In this document: positions 8,685 through 21,223 of the stretch, in pieces
Position numbering within the stretch: position 1 is the first letter of the stretch
Layout of the letters: every line of letters starts with the position of its first letter
Source: Dyella sp. C9
GTDB lineage: Bacteria; Pseudomonadota; Gammaproteobacteria; Xanthomonadales; Rhodanobacteraceae
Direction: 5' to 3'
NCBI RefSeq assembly: GCF_003332825.1
Contig: NZ_QIRF01000003.1
Span: 124,001 to 188,000, forward strand
DNA length: 64,000 nt
Made by a program: the position numbers and the translations under genes
Notes under the pieces: generated by a model
What the model was told of the DNA's origin: nothing
What the model saw: the letters and a program-made list of their open reading frames with translations, nothing else
Databases searched by the model: none

Positions 8685-9545
8685 TCAGAACAGCAGCGAA
8701 GCCATCTTGCGGCGATAACGGCCGACCAGCTCGGCATCGTCCAGCGTGGCAAAGGCGGCCAGCAGGCGCTTCTTGGCCTGGTCATCGTTCCAGTCGCGGG
8801 CCTTCTCCAGGATCGCCAGGAACTGGTCGAGGCCTGCCTCGGCCTCGCCCTCCAGCAGCAGGCGCACGCCCAGCAGGTCGCGGGCGGCCCAATCGCTGCC
8901 ATCGGCCTGCACACGTTGCTGCAGTTCGGGCAGCAGCGGTGCATCCTTGAGTGCACGGGCCAGGTCGAGCTGGCTGCGCAGGCGCACGGCGCGGGCGTCG
9001 GTGGCCAGGTTGGCGGGCAGGGCGGCCAGCTCGGCTTCGGCGGCATCCGCCTGGCCGGCGCGCATCAGCGCCAGGGCCAGGTCGAGCTTCAGCTCGGCCT
9101 GCTCGGGCGCGGCGGCAATGGCCTGCTGGATGCGGTTGATGGCGTCTTCGGGCGTTTCGATGACTTCGGCGGGAGCGGTCTCTGCGCCATCCAGCGGCTG
9201 CACGTGGCGCAGCAGGAACTCACGCAGCTGGCCCTCGGGCAGGGCGCCGGCAAAGCCGTCGGCGATCTGTCCGTCCTTCACCAGCATCACGGTGGGAATG
9301 CTGCGGATGCCGAACATCGCGGCCAGCTGCTGTGACTTGTCCACGTCCACCTTGGCCAGCCGGAACGCGCCATTGAACTCGGCGGCGAGCTTCTCCAGCA
9401 TGGGCCCCAGGGTCTTGCACGGGCCGCACCAGGTTGCCCAGAAGTCCACCAGGATCGGCGTGGTCAGCGAGGCCTGCAGCACCTCGGCTTCGAAATTGTC
9501 CTCGCGCACGTCGAAAACATGCGTATCGGCGATGGTGGCACTCAC
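8685..9545 (-). CDS. cnoX: Chaperedoxin CnoX (YbbN), thioredoxin-TPR protein
   Basis: The protein has an N-terminal thioredoxin domain with an intact WCGPC active site (Cys40, Cys43), followed by a C-terminal helical region with TPR-like repeats. This is the layout of E. coli CnoX/YbbN, which protects proteins from oxidative aggregation, binds GroEL and acts as a holdase after hypochlorite stress. The E. coli protein has lost reductase activity (SxxC); a WCGPC site suggests the enzyme here may still reduce disulfides. The GTG start at 9545 fits GGGAG upstream; an in-frame ATG at 9575 would add ten residues. Confidence 0.88.
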   Translation of the reverse strand: MSATIADTHVFDVREDNFEAEVLQASLTTPILVDFWATWCGPCKTLGPMLEKLAAEFNGAFRLAKVDVDKSQQLAAMFGIRSIPTVMLVKDGQIADGFAGALPEGQLREFLLRHVQPLDGAETAPAEVIETPEDAINRIQQAIAAAPEQAELKLDLALALMRAGQADAAEAELAALPANLATDARAVRLRSQLDLARALKDAPLLPELQQRVQADGSDWAARDLLGVRLLLEGEAEAGLDQFLAILEKARDWNDDQAKKRLLAAFATLDDAELVGRYRRKMASLLF

Positions 9546-9665
9546 TGGGGACTCCCGTAGACGAATGGCCCTCACATCAGGGCAACGGCCAGCATATCAA
9601 GGTGGCAGGTACTTACGGTCGGGCGCCTATCGGCGTTTGTCACCGATTTTTGCGAAAATCACCGG

Positions 9666-10307
9666 ATGACCATGCCAGCCCAAGGCGTCCAACCCGGCAT
9701 CGCTCCACCAACCCTGTGGATCTGCGAGCATTGCGACACGGTGTACCACCGGCGCGAGCTGGCGTGTGGCGAGGTAGCGCGTTGCGCACGCTGCGACGCC
9801 ATCCTCGAGCGGCACCACAGCGTGGGCGTGCGCGGCATGCTGGCGCTGGTGATCACGGCGATGATCGCCTTCGTGCAGGCCAACATATGGCCGATCGTGA
9901 CGCTGGGGCTCAATGGCCAGCAGATCAGCACCACGCTGTGGGGCTGCATCGAGATGATGTGGCATCAGGGCGCCCAGGTGGTGGCGGTCATTGCTGCCTG
10001 TACGCTGTTCTTCTTTCCCATCGGCAAGATGCTGATGCTGGGCTGGGTGCTGTTGTACGCCCGTACCGGTCGGCGCGCGCCAGGATTCCGCCTGGCCATG
10101 GTGACGCTGTACCGTGTCGGACCATGGACCATGAGCGAGGTGTTCGTGCTGGGCACGCTGGTGGCCATCGTCAAGGCGCATATGTACTTCGAGGTGATTC
10201 CCAATCCTGGCGTGTTCGCCTATGGCGTGCTGATGCTGATCATCACCGCGTTCTCCAGCATCGACGTGCGTCGCCTGTGGGACCTCACCCGGGATGACCC
10301 GGCATGA
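9666..10307 (+). CDS. pqiA: PqiA-type integral membrane protein, first copy
   Basis: 213-residue inner-membrane protein of the PqiA family. Two CxxC pairs (CEHC, CARC) near the N-terminus form a zinc-ribbon-like motif, followed by about four transmembrane helices. In E. coli PqiA is one polypeptide with two such modules; here they are two consecutive genes. PqiA anchors the PqiB MCE tunnel that moves lipids between inner and outer membranes. The stop overlaps the next gene by four bases, so the genes are translationally coupled. Confidence 0.88.
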   Translation: MTMPAQGVQPGIAPPTLWICEHCDTVYHRRELACGEVARCARCDAILERHHSVGVRGMLALVITAMIAFVQANIWPIVTLGLNGQQISTTLWGCIEMMWHQGAQVVAVIAACTLFFFPIGKMLMLGWVLLYARTGRRAPGFRLAMVTLYRVGPWTMSEVFVLGTLVAIVKAHMYFEVIPNPGVFAYGVLMLIITAFSSIDVRRLWDLTRDDPA

Positions 10308-10927
10308 CCCGCTTGCCGCGTGCCCGCGACCTGGGCCTGGTCGGCTGCCACGTATGCCGGCTCGTGTGCCGTGACGTCGAGGCGCCCAATGCCGCCTGTC
10401 CGCGTTGTGGCTCGGCCCTGCACCGGCGCAAGTCCGCCAGTTACACCAAGACCTGGGCCTTGCTGATCGCCGCGTTCTTTTTCTATATCCCGGCCAACGT
10501 GCTGCCGATCATGCGCACGGTGAGCCTGGGCGACGTCGACGACAACACCATCCTGAGCGGCGTGATCGAGCTGTGGGTCAAGGGATCGCCCGACCTGGCC
10601 GTTATCGTGTTCACCGCGAGCATCGTGGTGCCGGTGCTGAAGTTCTTCGCGCTGGGGCTGCTGTTGATCAGCTCGCAGCGGGGCAGCCGCTGGGCCCAGC
10701 GGCAGCGCGGCAAGCTTTACCGGCTGGTCGAGTTCATCGGCTACTGGTCGATGCTTGACGTATTCGTGGTGGCATTGCTCACGGCGCTGGTGCAGTTCGG
10801 CTTTTTCAGCGAGGTGGAGCCGCTGCCGGGCGTGGTGTTCTTTGGCTTGACCGTGGTCATTACCATGCTGGCCTCGATGACTTTTGACCCGCGACTGATC
10901 TGGGATGGCAGGGATTTCGATGACTGA
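10304..10927 (+). CDS. pqiA: PqiA-type integral membrane protein, second copy
   Basis: 207 residues, again a PqiA domain: CHVC and CPRC pairs followed by about four membrane helices (first at YTKTWALLIAAFFFYIPANV). It corresponds to the second half of E. coli PqiA. The NVLPIM motif after the first helix is typical of the family. The 5' end overlaps the first pqiA, and the 3' end overlaps the pqiB start, placing all in one operon. Confidence 0.88.
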   Translation: MTRLPRARDLGLVGCHVCRLVCRDVEAPNAACPRCGSALHRRKSASYTKTWALLIAAFFFYIPANVLPIMRTVSLGDVDDNTILSGVIELWVKGSPDLAVIVFTASIVVPVLKFFALGLLLISSQRGSRWAQRQRGKLYRLVEFIGYWSMLDVFVVALLTALVQFGFFSEVEPLPGVVFFGLTVVITMLASMTFDPRLIWDGRDFDD

Positions 10928-12605
10928 CGACAACAAGGTAAGCACGGACGACTTGCCCGAACCCGTGGTGCAGCGGCCGCGCATCAATGCCTCGCTGGTG
11001 TGGCTGGTGCCGGTCATCGCGGCACTGGTTGGCCTGTCCCTGGTGATCCACGCCTGGGTCCAGGCGGGTCCGACCATCGACATCAGCTTCCAGAGCGCCG
11101 AAGGCCTGGATCCGGGCAAGACGCCGGTGAAATACAAGAGCGTGGTGATCGGCAAGGTGACCACGGTGCGGCTCAGCGACGATCGCACGCACGTCATCGC
11201 CAAGGTGGCGCTTGAGAAGAGCGCGCAAAGCTTCGCCACGGCCGGTTCGCGCTTCTGGGTGGTGCGTCCGCGCATTGGCCTGGGCGGCGTGTCCGGCATC
11301 GACACCCTGCTGTCGGGCGCCTTCATCGGGGCCGATGTGGGCCAGTCGCAGGAGCCCAAGACCGATTTCACCGGCCTGGAATCGCCGCCTTCCGTTACCC
11401 ACGGTGCGCCCGGCAAGACCTTCGACCTGCATTCGGACGACCTCGGTTCGCTGGATATCGGATCGCCGGTGTACTACCGCCGCATCCAGGTGGGGCGAGT
11501 GTCGTCCTATCACCTCAACAAGGACGGCAAGGGCGTTACCCTGCAGATCTTCATCGACGCGCCGAACGACCAGTTCGTCACGACCTCGTCGCGCTTCTGG
11601 AACGCCAGCGGCATCGACGTGTCGCTGGGCGCGGACGGCCTGAAGGTGAATACGCAGTCGCTGGCCACCGTGCTGGCGGGCGGCGTGGCGTTCCAGGATC
11701 CCCCGGGTCCGCACGAGAGCAGGCCCGCGCAGGAAAACGACGCGTTCACCCTGTTCAATGACCGCACCACTGCGATGGCGCCACCCGATGGCGAGCCCAA
11801 GTACATCCGCATGCGCTTCGAGCAGTCGTTGCGCGGGCTGGCGGTGGATGCGCCGGTGGAATTCCTCGGCGTGCCGTTCGGCCGGGTGGTGTCGATCAAC
11901 CTCGATTTCGACGAGAAGACCCAGACTTTCCCCACCGTGGTGGGTGCGGTGGTGTATCCGCAGCGCCTCGGCAAGGCCCACGACAAGCTGGTGGCGCTGG
12001 CCCGCGCCCAGGGCGACGACGAGCAGATGTCGCAGATGATGTCGCGCCTGGTCGAGCATGGCCTGCGCGCGCAGGCGCGCAGCGGCAACCTGCTGACCGG
12101 CCAGCTCTATATCGCGCTCGACTTCCTGCCCAAGGCGCCGGCCGTGGCCTTCGATGGAACGTCCAGGCCGCTGGAGATCCCCACCGCGCCGGGCGATTTC
12201 GACAAGATCCAGCAGCAGGTGGCGGACATCGTCGGCAAGTTGCAGAAGGTGCCATTCGACAGCATCGGCAACAACCTCAACGACTCGCTGGCCGAGCTCA
12301 GCCGCACGCTCAAGCAGGTCAACACCGGCGTGCTGCCGGAGGTGACCCATACCCTGCAGGGCGCGCAGCAGACCCTGGGCACGGCCAACAGCGCATTCGC
12401 GCCCGATTCGCCGTTGCAGCAGAACCTGGGCGGCACCCTGCAGGAACTGCAGCGCGCGGCGCGCTCGCTGCGCGTGCTGACCGACTACCTGGGCGCCCAT
12501 CCGGATGCCTTGCTGCGGGGGCGTCGTGCCGACGACAAGCCCGCGCCGCAGGCGACGCCACTACCACCGCCGTCCAGCGCACCGGCACAAGGGAGCAAGC
12601 CATGA
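10920..12605 (+). CDS. pqiB: MCE domain lipid-transport protein PqiB
   Basis: About 561 residues with one N-terminal transmembrane helix (VWLVPVIAALVGLSLVIHAW) and three successive MCE domains, the first beginning PTIDISFQSAEGL. A long helical C-terminus follows, which in E. coli PqiB builds the needle-like hexameric tunnel across the periplasm. A proline-rich tail ends the protein. The start at 10920 (ATG, MTDDNK) overlaps the upstream gene and is preferred to the in-frame ATG at 10905. The product probably transports phospholipids between membranes with PqiA and PqiC. Confidence 0.92.
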   Translation: MTDDNKVSTDDLPEPVVQRPRINASLVWLVPVIAALVGLSLVIHAWVQAGPTIDISFQSAEGLDPGKTPVKYKSVVIGKVTTVRLSDDRTHVIAKVALEKSAQSFATAGSRFWVVRPRIGLGGVSGIDTLLSGAFIGADVGQSQEPKTDFTGLESPPSVTHGAPGKTFDLHSDDLGSLDIGSPVYYRRIQVGRVSSYHLNKDGKGVTLQIFIDAPNDQFVTTSSRFWNASGIDVSLGADGLKVNTQSLATVLAGGVAFQDPPGPHESRPAQENDAFTLFNDRTTAMAPPDGEPKYIRMRFEQSLRGLAVDAPVEFLGVPFGRVVSINLDFDEKTQTFPTVVGAVVYPQRLGKAHDKLVALARAQGDDEQMSQMMSRLVEHGLRAQARSGNLLTGQLYIALDFLPKAPAVAFDGTSRPLEIPTAPGDFDKIQQQVADIVGKLQKVPFDSIGNNLNDSLAELSRTLKQVNTGVLPEVTHTLQGAQQTLGTANSAFAPDSPLQQNLGGTLQELQRAARSLRVLTDYLGAHPDALLRGRRADDKPAPQATPLPPPSSAPAQGSKP

Positions 12606-13216
12606 TTCGTGCGGGATATCTCAACCTGGCCGTGGCCGCGCTAGCGCTGGTGCTGGGCGCCTGTGGCTCGGCGCCGGTGACGCACTACTACACCCTGGTG
12701 CCTCCGGCTGGCGGCGACACCGCCGTGGTGCGGCCCGGCCAGCCGTTCCAGTTCGATCTGCTGCCGGTGGCCGTTCCGGCCCAGGTGGACCAGCCGCAGC
12801 TGGTGGTGCGCCAGGGCGGGCAGGGTGTGGCCATGCTGCAGGGCGAGCGCTGGATCGCGCCGCTGGGCGACGAGCTGCGCGGCGCACTGTCGGCCGACCT
12901 GACCCGGGACTTCCACGCGCAGGATGTCAGCGGGCTGCCTTCGCAGGGCCCCGCCACGGTGCGCATCAAGCTGGACGTGCGTCGCTTCGACTCCGTGCCC
13001 GGCAGCTATGCCTATATCGATGCGGCCTGGAGCGTGCGTCCGGTGAAGGGTGGCGAGCCGCTGGCCTGCACCAGCCGCATCAGCGAGCCCGTGGGTGAGG
13101 GCTATGACGCCCTTGTCCAGGGCCACCAGCAGGCGGTTGCCCGCCTCGCCGGCCAGATCGGCGCGGTGGCCAGTGCCGTTGCCAACGGCCAGCGGCCAGG
13201 CTGCCCCGGCGGCTGA
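12602..13216 (+). CDS. pqiC: PqiC outer-membrane lipoprotein (ABC-type auxiliary lipoprotein family)
   Basis: 204-residue lipoprotein with signal peptide and lipobox LVLGAC (lipidated Cys21), followed by the THYYTLVPP motif that opens the PqiC/DUF330 family. PqiC forms an octameric ring capping the PqiB needle at the outer membrane. The ATG overlaps the pqiB stop by four bases, completing a pqiA-pqiA-pqiB-pqiC operon. Confidence 0.9.
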   Translation: MIRAGYLNLAVAALALVLGACGSAPVTHYYTLVPPAGGDTAVVRPGQPFQFDLLPVAVPAQVDQPQLVVRQGGQGVAMLQGERWIAPLGDELRGALSADLTRDFHAQDVSGLPSQGPATVRIKLDVRRFDSVPGSYAYIDAAWSVRPVKGGEPLACTSRISEPVGEGYDALVQGHQQAVARLAGQIGAVASAVANGQRPGCPGG

Positions 13217-13380
13217 GGCGGGGCCGGTCCCTGCGGTGCGCACGCCATGCGCCCCCTTCCTGTCACATCCACCCTGTCGAGCACGGGGTGGGCTTCTGCA
13301 GAAAATCGTTGTTTGGCGACGTTTTGCGACCGTTTGGCGCGGAACAGACCCCAGTTCTGCTAGTCTGCCGCGTTCATCGC

Positions 13381-13396
13381 CAGTCAGTGCTGACTG
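13381..13396 (+). promoter_or_regulatory. Small palindrome in the leuS leader
   Basis: CAGTCAG-TG-CTGACTG, perfect 7-base arms, 26 bases before the leuS ATG. A -10-like TAGTCT lies a little upstream. It may be an operator or a leader hairpin; nothing identifies its partner. Confidence 0.3.
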
Positions 13397-13397
13397 A

Positions 13398-16819
<3,422 letters not shown>

Positions 16820-16832
16820 CGCTTCCACCCGC

Positions 16833-17843
16833 ATGCCGCTCAATGCCGCCCAATGGCAGAAGTCGCTGACGGCGGATCAGCTGCGGCCGGTCTACCTGCT
16901 GGCCGGCGAGGAACTGCTGGTGCTCGAGGCAGCCGACGCACTGCGCGCACAGGCACGCCGGCTCGGCTATGCCGAGCGTGAGGTGCTTGATGTCGGCAAC
17001 CACTTCGATTGGGACGACCTGGCGCGCGCCGCGGCCGGCATGTCGCTGTTCGCCACGCGCCGGCTGCTGGACCTGCGGTTGCCCACCGGTCGCCCCGGTA
17101 CCGAGGGCGCCAAGGCCATCAACGAGTTTTGCGCCAACCCGCCGCCCGACGTCACCCTGCTGATCACCGCCACCGAGTGGAGCAGCAAACACGAGGGCGC
17201 GTGGACCAAGAACCTGGACGCTGCCGGCGCGCTGGTGGTGTTCAACGCGCCGCGACCGATCGAGTGGGGTGCCTGGATCGGCGCACGACTTGCCTCGCGT
17301 GGCCTGTCCGCCACGCCGGACGCGGCAGGGCTCCTGGCCGAGCGCGTGGAGGGCAACCTGCTCGCTGCCGCGCAGGAGATAGACAAACTGGTCGTGTTGC
17401 ACGGGCAGGGCAAGATCGATGCGCAGGAGATGGAAAACCTTGTCGCCGACAGCGCGCGTTACGACGCCTTCAAGCTCACCGACGCCGCGTTTGCCGGCGA
17501 GGGTGGGCGCGCCCTGCACATCCTCCACGGCCTGCACGCCGAGGGCGATGAGCTGATCGCCCTGATGGGCTGGCTGGTCAACCAACTGCAACTGGCGCTG
17601 CGCCTGGCCAACGCCCGCGACTTCGCGGCACAGGCTCGCGCCGAACGCCTGTGGCCGGCGCGCGAACAGTTGTTCCGCAAGGCGCTGCGGCGCGCACCGC
17701 GCGAGCATTGGCTGCAATGCCTGGCACGCGCGGCCCGCATCGATCGCATGGCCAAGGGGCGCGCGCAGGGTGATCCCTGGCTGGAAGCCGAGCGGCTGGT
17801 GGCCGCCATCGCCGAGCCGCGCGCGGCACAGGCGTTGTCATGA
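16833..17843 (+). CDS. holA: DNA polymerase III delta subunit
   Basis: 336 residues matching HolA, the clamp-loader subunit that opens the beta clamp. The N-terminal LRPVYLLAGEELLVLEAADALR segment and later ATEWSSKHEGAWTKNL fit the family. It starts 13 bases after lptE and lies upstream of nadD, the standard order. The PolA-like C-terminal collar domain is complete. Confidence 0.93.
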   Translation: MPLNAAQWQKSLTADQLRPVYLLAGEELLVLEAADALRAQARRLGYAEREVLDVGNHFDWDDLARAAAGMSLFATRRLLDLRLPTGRPGTEGAKAINEFCANPPPDVTLLITATEWSSKHEGAWTKNLDAAGALVVFNAPRPIEWGAWIGARLASRGLSATPDAAGLLAERVEGNLLAAAQEIDKLVVLHGQGKIDAQEMENLVADSARYDAFKLTDAAFAGEGGRALHILHGLHAEGDELIALMGWLVNQLQLALRLANARDFAAQARAERLWPAREQLFRKALRRAPREHWLQCLARAARIDRMAKGRAQGDPWLEAERLVAAIAEPRAAQALS

Positions 17844-17901
17844 ACGACGCCACCACTTTTTTCGCTCCCATCGGGAGCGCGGGGAGAGGGACCCTGCATT
17901 G

Positions 17902-18537
17902 ATGCGCCCGCTGGCCATCTTTGGCGGCACCTTCGATCCGGTGCACCTGGGGCACCTCAGCGTGGCGTGGGAAGCGTCCGAGCTGCTCGATGCCGAGGTG
18001 CGCCTGATGCCGGCCAGCGTGCCGCCGCACCGGCCCGCGCCGCTCGCCAATGCCCGGCAGCGCGTAGACATGCTGCGCGCTGCCCTGAAGAACCAGTCGC
18101 GCCTGACCCTGGACACGCGTGAACTGGAACGCAGCGGCCCGTCCTACACCATCGATACGCTTGCCGAATTGCGGGCGGAGCAGGGCGATCGACCACTGGT
18201 GCTGCTGATGGGCGCCGATGCCTTCGCCGGATTGCCTTCATGGCATCGCTGGCAGGCGTTGTTCGAGGTCGCGCATATCGGCGTGCTCAGCCGCCCGGGC
18301 GTGGAGACCGTCCTGCCGGACGCGCTGCTGTCCGAAACCGCGCATCGTCGCGTCGATGAGGCCGCACTGTTGCGCGGCTCGCCGGCCGGCAAGGTGATCG
18401 AGCTGTCCGTCACGCCGCTGGAAATCTCCGCCACGCGCATCCGCGAGCTGTTGGCCGAAGGGCGCGATCCGCGTTACCTGCTGCCCTGCGGCCTGTTCGA
18501 CGATCCGGCCATCCTCGCGCCCTACCGCAAGGCCTGA
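17902..18537 (+). CDS. nadD: Nicotinate-nucleotide adenylyltransferase
   Basis: Converts nicotinate mononucleotide and ATP to deamido-NAD. The 211-residue protein has the nucleotidyltransferase motif GGTFDPVHLGH (residues 8-18) and the C-terminal SATRIR (ISSTxxR-like) motif. The start at 17902 follows GGGGAGAGGG; further upstream in-frame ATGs lie inside holA. In most relatives rsfS follows directly, but here about 6.2 kb of other genes intervene. Confidence 0.95.
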   Translation: MRPLAIFGGTFDPVHLGHLSVAWEASELLDAEVRLMPASVPPHRPAPLANARQRVDMLRAALKNQSRLTLDTRELERSGPSYTIDTLAELRAEQGDRPLVLLMGADAFAGLPSWHRWQALFEVAHIGVLSRPGVETVLPDALLSETAHRRVDEAALLRGSPAGKVIELSVTPLEISATRIRELLAEGRDPRYLLPCGLFDDPAILAPYRKA

Positions 18538-18547
18538 TCCCTCTCGT

Positions 18548-18628
18548 GTAGGAGCGCACCCAGTGCGCGACCGCGGAGCCTCGGTATAGCCGCTTCGTAG
18601 GCTTTTCGCGCACTGGGTGCGCTCCTGC
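18548..18628. repeat. GCAGGAGCGCAC palindromic repeat, copy 1
   Basis: Left arm (18548-18570) and right arm (18606-18628) are reverse complements with one mismatch in 23. The core is GGAGCGCACCCAGTGCGCGA. The intervening 35 bases are not conserved between copies. It lies between convergent nadD and msrB, where it could terminate transcription. Related copies lie at 42926, 52793 and 63181. Confidence 0.8.
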
Positions 18629-18643
18629 AAAAAGCCATGGGCG

Positions 18644-19261
18644 TCACGATGTACGCGGCACGAATCGCAGCGCTACCGAGTTCATGCAGTAGCGCAGGCC
18701 GGTCGGTGGCGGGCCGTCGTCGAACACATGGCCCAGGTGACTGTCGCAGCCCGCGCAGCTCACGGCCGTGCGTTCCCAGCCGAAGCTGGTGTCGCGCGTC
18801 TCGATCACGTTCTCCTTGGCGATCGGCTGCCAGAAGCTTGGCCAACCGGTGCCCGAGTCGAACTGCGTGGCGGCATCGAACAGGGCTGTATCGCAGGCGG
18901 GGCAGCGATACAGCCCGGGCACGGCCGGCTTTTCATGCGGACCGCTGAAGGCGCGCTCGGTGCCGGCGCGGCGCATCACGTCGTACGCGTCGTCGGACAG
19001 CCGCTCGTGCCATTGCGCGTCGTTCAACACCAGCTTGCGCACATGGCAGCTGCCCAGGCGGTGGCCGTCATCGGCAAAGCACACCAGCAATACGTCGGCG
19101 CCGCTGGCGGCTGGCGTGGCCGCCATGGCCTCGCTGCCGCCACTGCGCCTGAGCAGTCCGGGCAGGGCCAGCCAGCCTGCGGCTGCGAGTGTGCCGCCGG
19201 TCAGCGCGGCACGCAGGAAACGACGGCGTTCCAGCCTCACGAGATCCTGGGTACGGGACAT
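18644..19261 (-). CDS. msrB: Peptide-methionine (R)-S-oxide reductase MsrB, Tat-exported
   Basis: 205 residues. The C-terminal MsrB domain reduces methionine-R-sulfoxide in proteins. It keeps both zinc CxxC pairs (CPAC, CAGC) and the catalytic cysteine in RYCMNSVALRFVP. Unlike cytosolic MsrB it begins with a twin-arginine-type leader (RRRFLRA followed by a hydrophobic stretch), implying a periplasmic enzyme. The start at 19261 has GGAG upstream; the in-frame ATG at 19294 does not. It lies 29 bases after dipZ on the same strand, so DipZ probably supplies the electrons. Confidence 0.92.
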   Translation of the reverse strand: MSRTQDLVRLERRRFLRAALTGGTLAAAGWLALPGLLRRSGGSEAMAATPAASGADVLLVCFADDGHRLGSCHVRKLVLNDAQWHERLSDDAYDVMRRAGTERAFSGPHEKPAVPGLYRCPACDTALFDAATQFDSGTGWPSFWQPIAKENVIETRDTSFGWERTAVSCAGCDSHLGHVFDDGPPPTGLRYCMNSVALRFVPRTS

Positions 19262-19290
19262 GGCAAGCTCCTTCGCGCTGCATGCGCGAA

Positions 19291-21015
19291 TCAACCGAAA
19301 GTGAAGGCGTAGGCCTGCACACCCGGGTCGAGGAACGTGATTTCAAAAGTGCGTTCGCCGGTGCCGTTGGCCTGGCGCACCAGCTGGTACAGGCGCTGCG
19401 CGGTGACAGTGCCGTTGCCGTCGGCATCGATGTCCATGCCGTGGTCGGCGCCGGGCGCCTTGCCGTCGATGGTGACGCGGAAGCGAACCGGTTTGCCGTC
19501 TTCGCCGGGACCCAGCACCAGGTGCAGGTCGCGTCCGCGGAAGCGGTACACGATGCGGCCATTGGCGGCATCCAGTCGTGCATTTTCGTCGCGTACCGTC
19601 CAGCGGCCATCGAGGGCCCACTGGTTGGCCATCAGCACGGTGGGGGCGCGATAGCTCCACGGATCGTCATGCGCCACGTTGCCGCCGGCGAAATTCTCGG
19701 CGCGCGCATAGCCCACGTAGGTTTCCGGCGAGCGAGTGGCGTCGCCCGATCCGGCGGCTTCCGCGCCTTGCGCGCCGCCCGGCTCCACATAACCGCCCGG
19801 CAGGTTCTTTTGCCCGGCTTCGGTGAGCAGCTGGCGGATCACATCCTCGCTCTGCGCATAGTCGCCCTCGCCGAAGTGGTGATGACGGATGCGGCCCTGG
19901 GCATCGATGAAGTAATGCGCAGGCCAGTACTCGTTGTCGAAGCCCTTCCAGATGGCGTAGTCGTTGTCGAGCGCCACGGGATAATCGACGCCGAGATCCT
20001 TCACCGCCTTGATGACGTTCTGCGGTTCCTTCTCAAAGGCGAACTCCGGCGCGTGCACGCCGATCACCACCAGCCCGTAATCCTTGTACTTGTCCGCCCA
20101 GCCGCGCACGTAAGGCAGCGAGCGGATGCAGTTGATGCAGGAATAGGTCCAGAAATCGACCAGCACCACCTTGCCGCGCAGCGACTGTTCGGTGAGCGGC
20201 GGACTGTTGATCCACTGGGTGGCCCCGCCCAGGGACGGCAGCTCGCCTTCCACCGGCAGCGGCGCGCCGGCTTGCACCATGGGTTGGGGTGCGGGGGCCG
20301 GACGCACCGCTTGGATCAGTTTCTGCTCGATGCCTCCCGTGCTGGCCAGCGACACCCGGGTGAGCACGCCGGTATCCAGTCCCAGCGCAATCATCGCCAC
20401 GCCGGCCAGCACCAGCACGCCCAGCGCGCGGCGCACCCATTCCCCGGCACCGAGCGAGCGCTTCATCAGCGCGAACACGCGACCGCCGATGGCCAGCGCC
20501 AACGCCAGCGAGGTGGCCGCGCCGGCGGCGTACGTCAGCAACAACAGCGAGGTCTGCACGCTGGCGCCATTGAGCGCCGCGCCGGTCAGCAGCAGGCCGA
20601 GGATCGGGCCGGCGCAGGGCGCCCACAGCAGCCCGGTGGCCACGCCGAGGCCCGCGGCCGACCAGATCGAATCGCCCTGGGCATCACTGCGTTGCGACAA
20701 CCGGTTGCCCAGTGCGACAAAGGGGCGGCTGATCCACTCGGCCAGGTGGGACGAGAGCAGGGTGAGGCCGAGGATGGCCAGCACCACCATGGCGACGATG
20801 CGGCCGTACTGGTTGGCGCGGATGGCCCAGCCGCCGCCGACGGCCGCCAGCGTGGCGACCAGCGCGAACGTCACTGCCATGCCGAGCAGCATCGGCAGGC
20901 CGTTGCGCGCGAAGGGCCGGTCGGCCCGCGCGAAGACGAAGGGCAGCACTGGCAGGATGCAGGGGCTGAGGATGGTCAGCACACCACCGAGATAGGCGAG
21001 GATCAACACAAGCAT
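19291..21015 (-). CDS. dipZ: DipZ-type thiol-disulfide reductase (CcdA domain plus thioredoxin domain)
   Basis: 574 residues. The N-terminal third is a CcdA/DsbD-like membrane domain of about six helices (LSPCILPVLPF and GPILGLLL carry the paired cysteine regions). It is followed by a periplasmic TlpA-like thioredoxin domain with CINC as its redox motif (FWTYSCINCIRSLPYV) and a C-terminal beta domain of the DipZ type. Such proteins carry electrons from cytosolic thioredoxin to periplasmic acceptors. The operon with exported msrB identifies the likely acceptor. A GTAACC-N16-CGAATA promoter lies upstream. Confidence 0.9.
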   Translation of the reverse strand: MLVLILAYLGGVLTILSPCILPVLPFVFARADRPFARNGLPMLLGMAVTFALVATLAAVGGGWAIRANQYGRIVAMVVLAILGLTLLSSHLAEWISRPFVALGNRLSQRSDAQGDSIWSAAGLGVATGLLWAPCAGPILGLLLTGAALNGASVQTSLLLLTYAAGAATSLALALAIGGRVFALMKRSLGAGEWVRRALGVLVLAGVAMIALGLDTGVLTRVSLASTGGIEQKLIQAVRPAPAPQPMVQAGAPLPVEGELPSLGGATQWINSPPLTEQSLRGKVVLVDFWTYSCINCIRSLPYVRGWADKYKDYGLVVIGVHAPEFAFEKEPQNVIKAVKDLGVDYPVALDNDYAIWKGFDNEYWPAHYFIDAQGRIRHHHFGEGDYAQSEDVIRQLLTEAGQKNLPGGYVEPGGAQGAEAAGSGDATRSPETYVGYARAENFAGGNVAHDDPWSYRAPTVLMANQWALDGRWTVRDENARLDAANGRIVYRFRGRDLHLVLGPGEDGKPVRFRVTIDGKAPGADHGMDIDADGNGTVTAQRLYQLVRQANGTGERTFEITFLDPGVQAYAFTFG

Positions 21016-21045
21016 GGCGCGGCGTCCGTTGGAGGTTCCATGGCG

Positions 21046-21073
21046 TATTCGGTGGCAGGGCGCTGGCGGTTAC
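21046..21073 (-). promoter_or_regulatory. SigF (ECF16)-type promoter of dipZ-msrB
   Basis: On the minus strand GTAACC (21073-21068), 16 bases, then CGAATA (21051-21046), about 30 bases before the dipZ start. The form GTAACC-N16-CGAA is, as I recall it, the motif described for Caulobacter sigma-F. It is back to back with an equivalent promoter of the sigma gene. Confidence 0.75.
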
Positions 21074-21087
21074 CTGCCCGGGCCAAG

Positions 21088-21115
21088 GTAACGCGGGGTA
21101 CGGCCGGGACGAATA
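21088..21115 (+). promoter_or_regulatory. SigF (ECF16)-type promoter of the sigma gene, autoregulatory
   Basis: GTAACG (21088-21093), exactly 16 bases, CGAATA (21110-21115). Same elements and spacing as the divergent dipZ promoter, so both directions probably answer to the encoded sigma factor. The predicted transcription start is near 21122. Confidence 0.75.
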
Positions 21116-21223
21116 CCCCGATAGAGCCGTAGCCAACCTTGCGCCATGCCCCCTGCCTTGACCACTGCCGGCACCTTGGTTCTAGATAACGTCTTTCCCG
21201 CCTGGGCAAGGACCGAACCTGCC

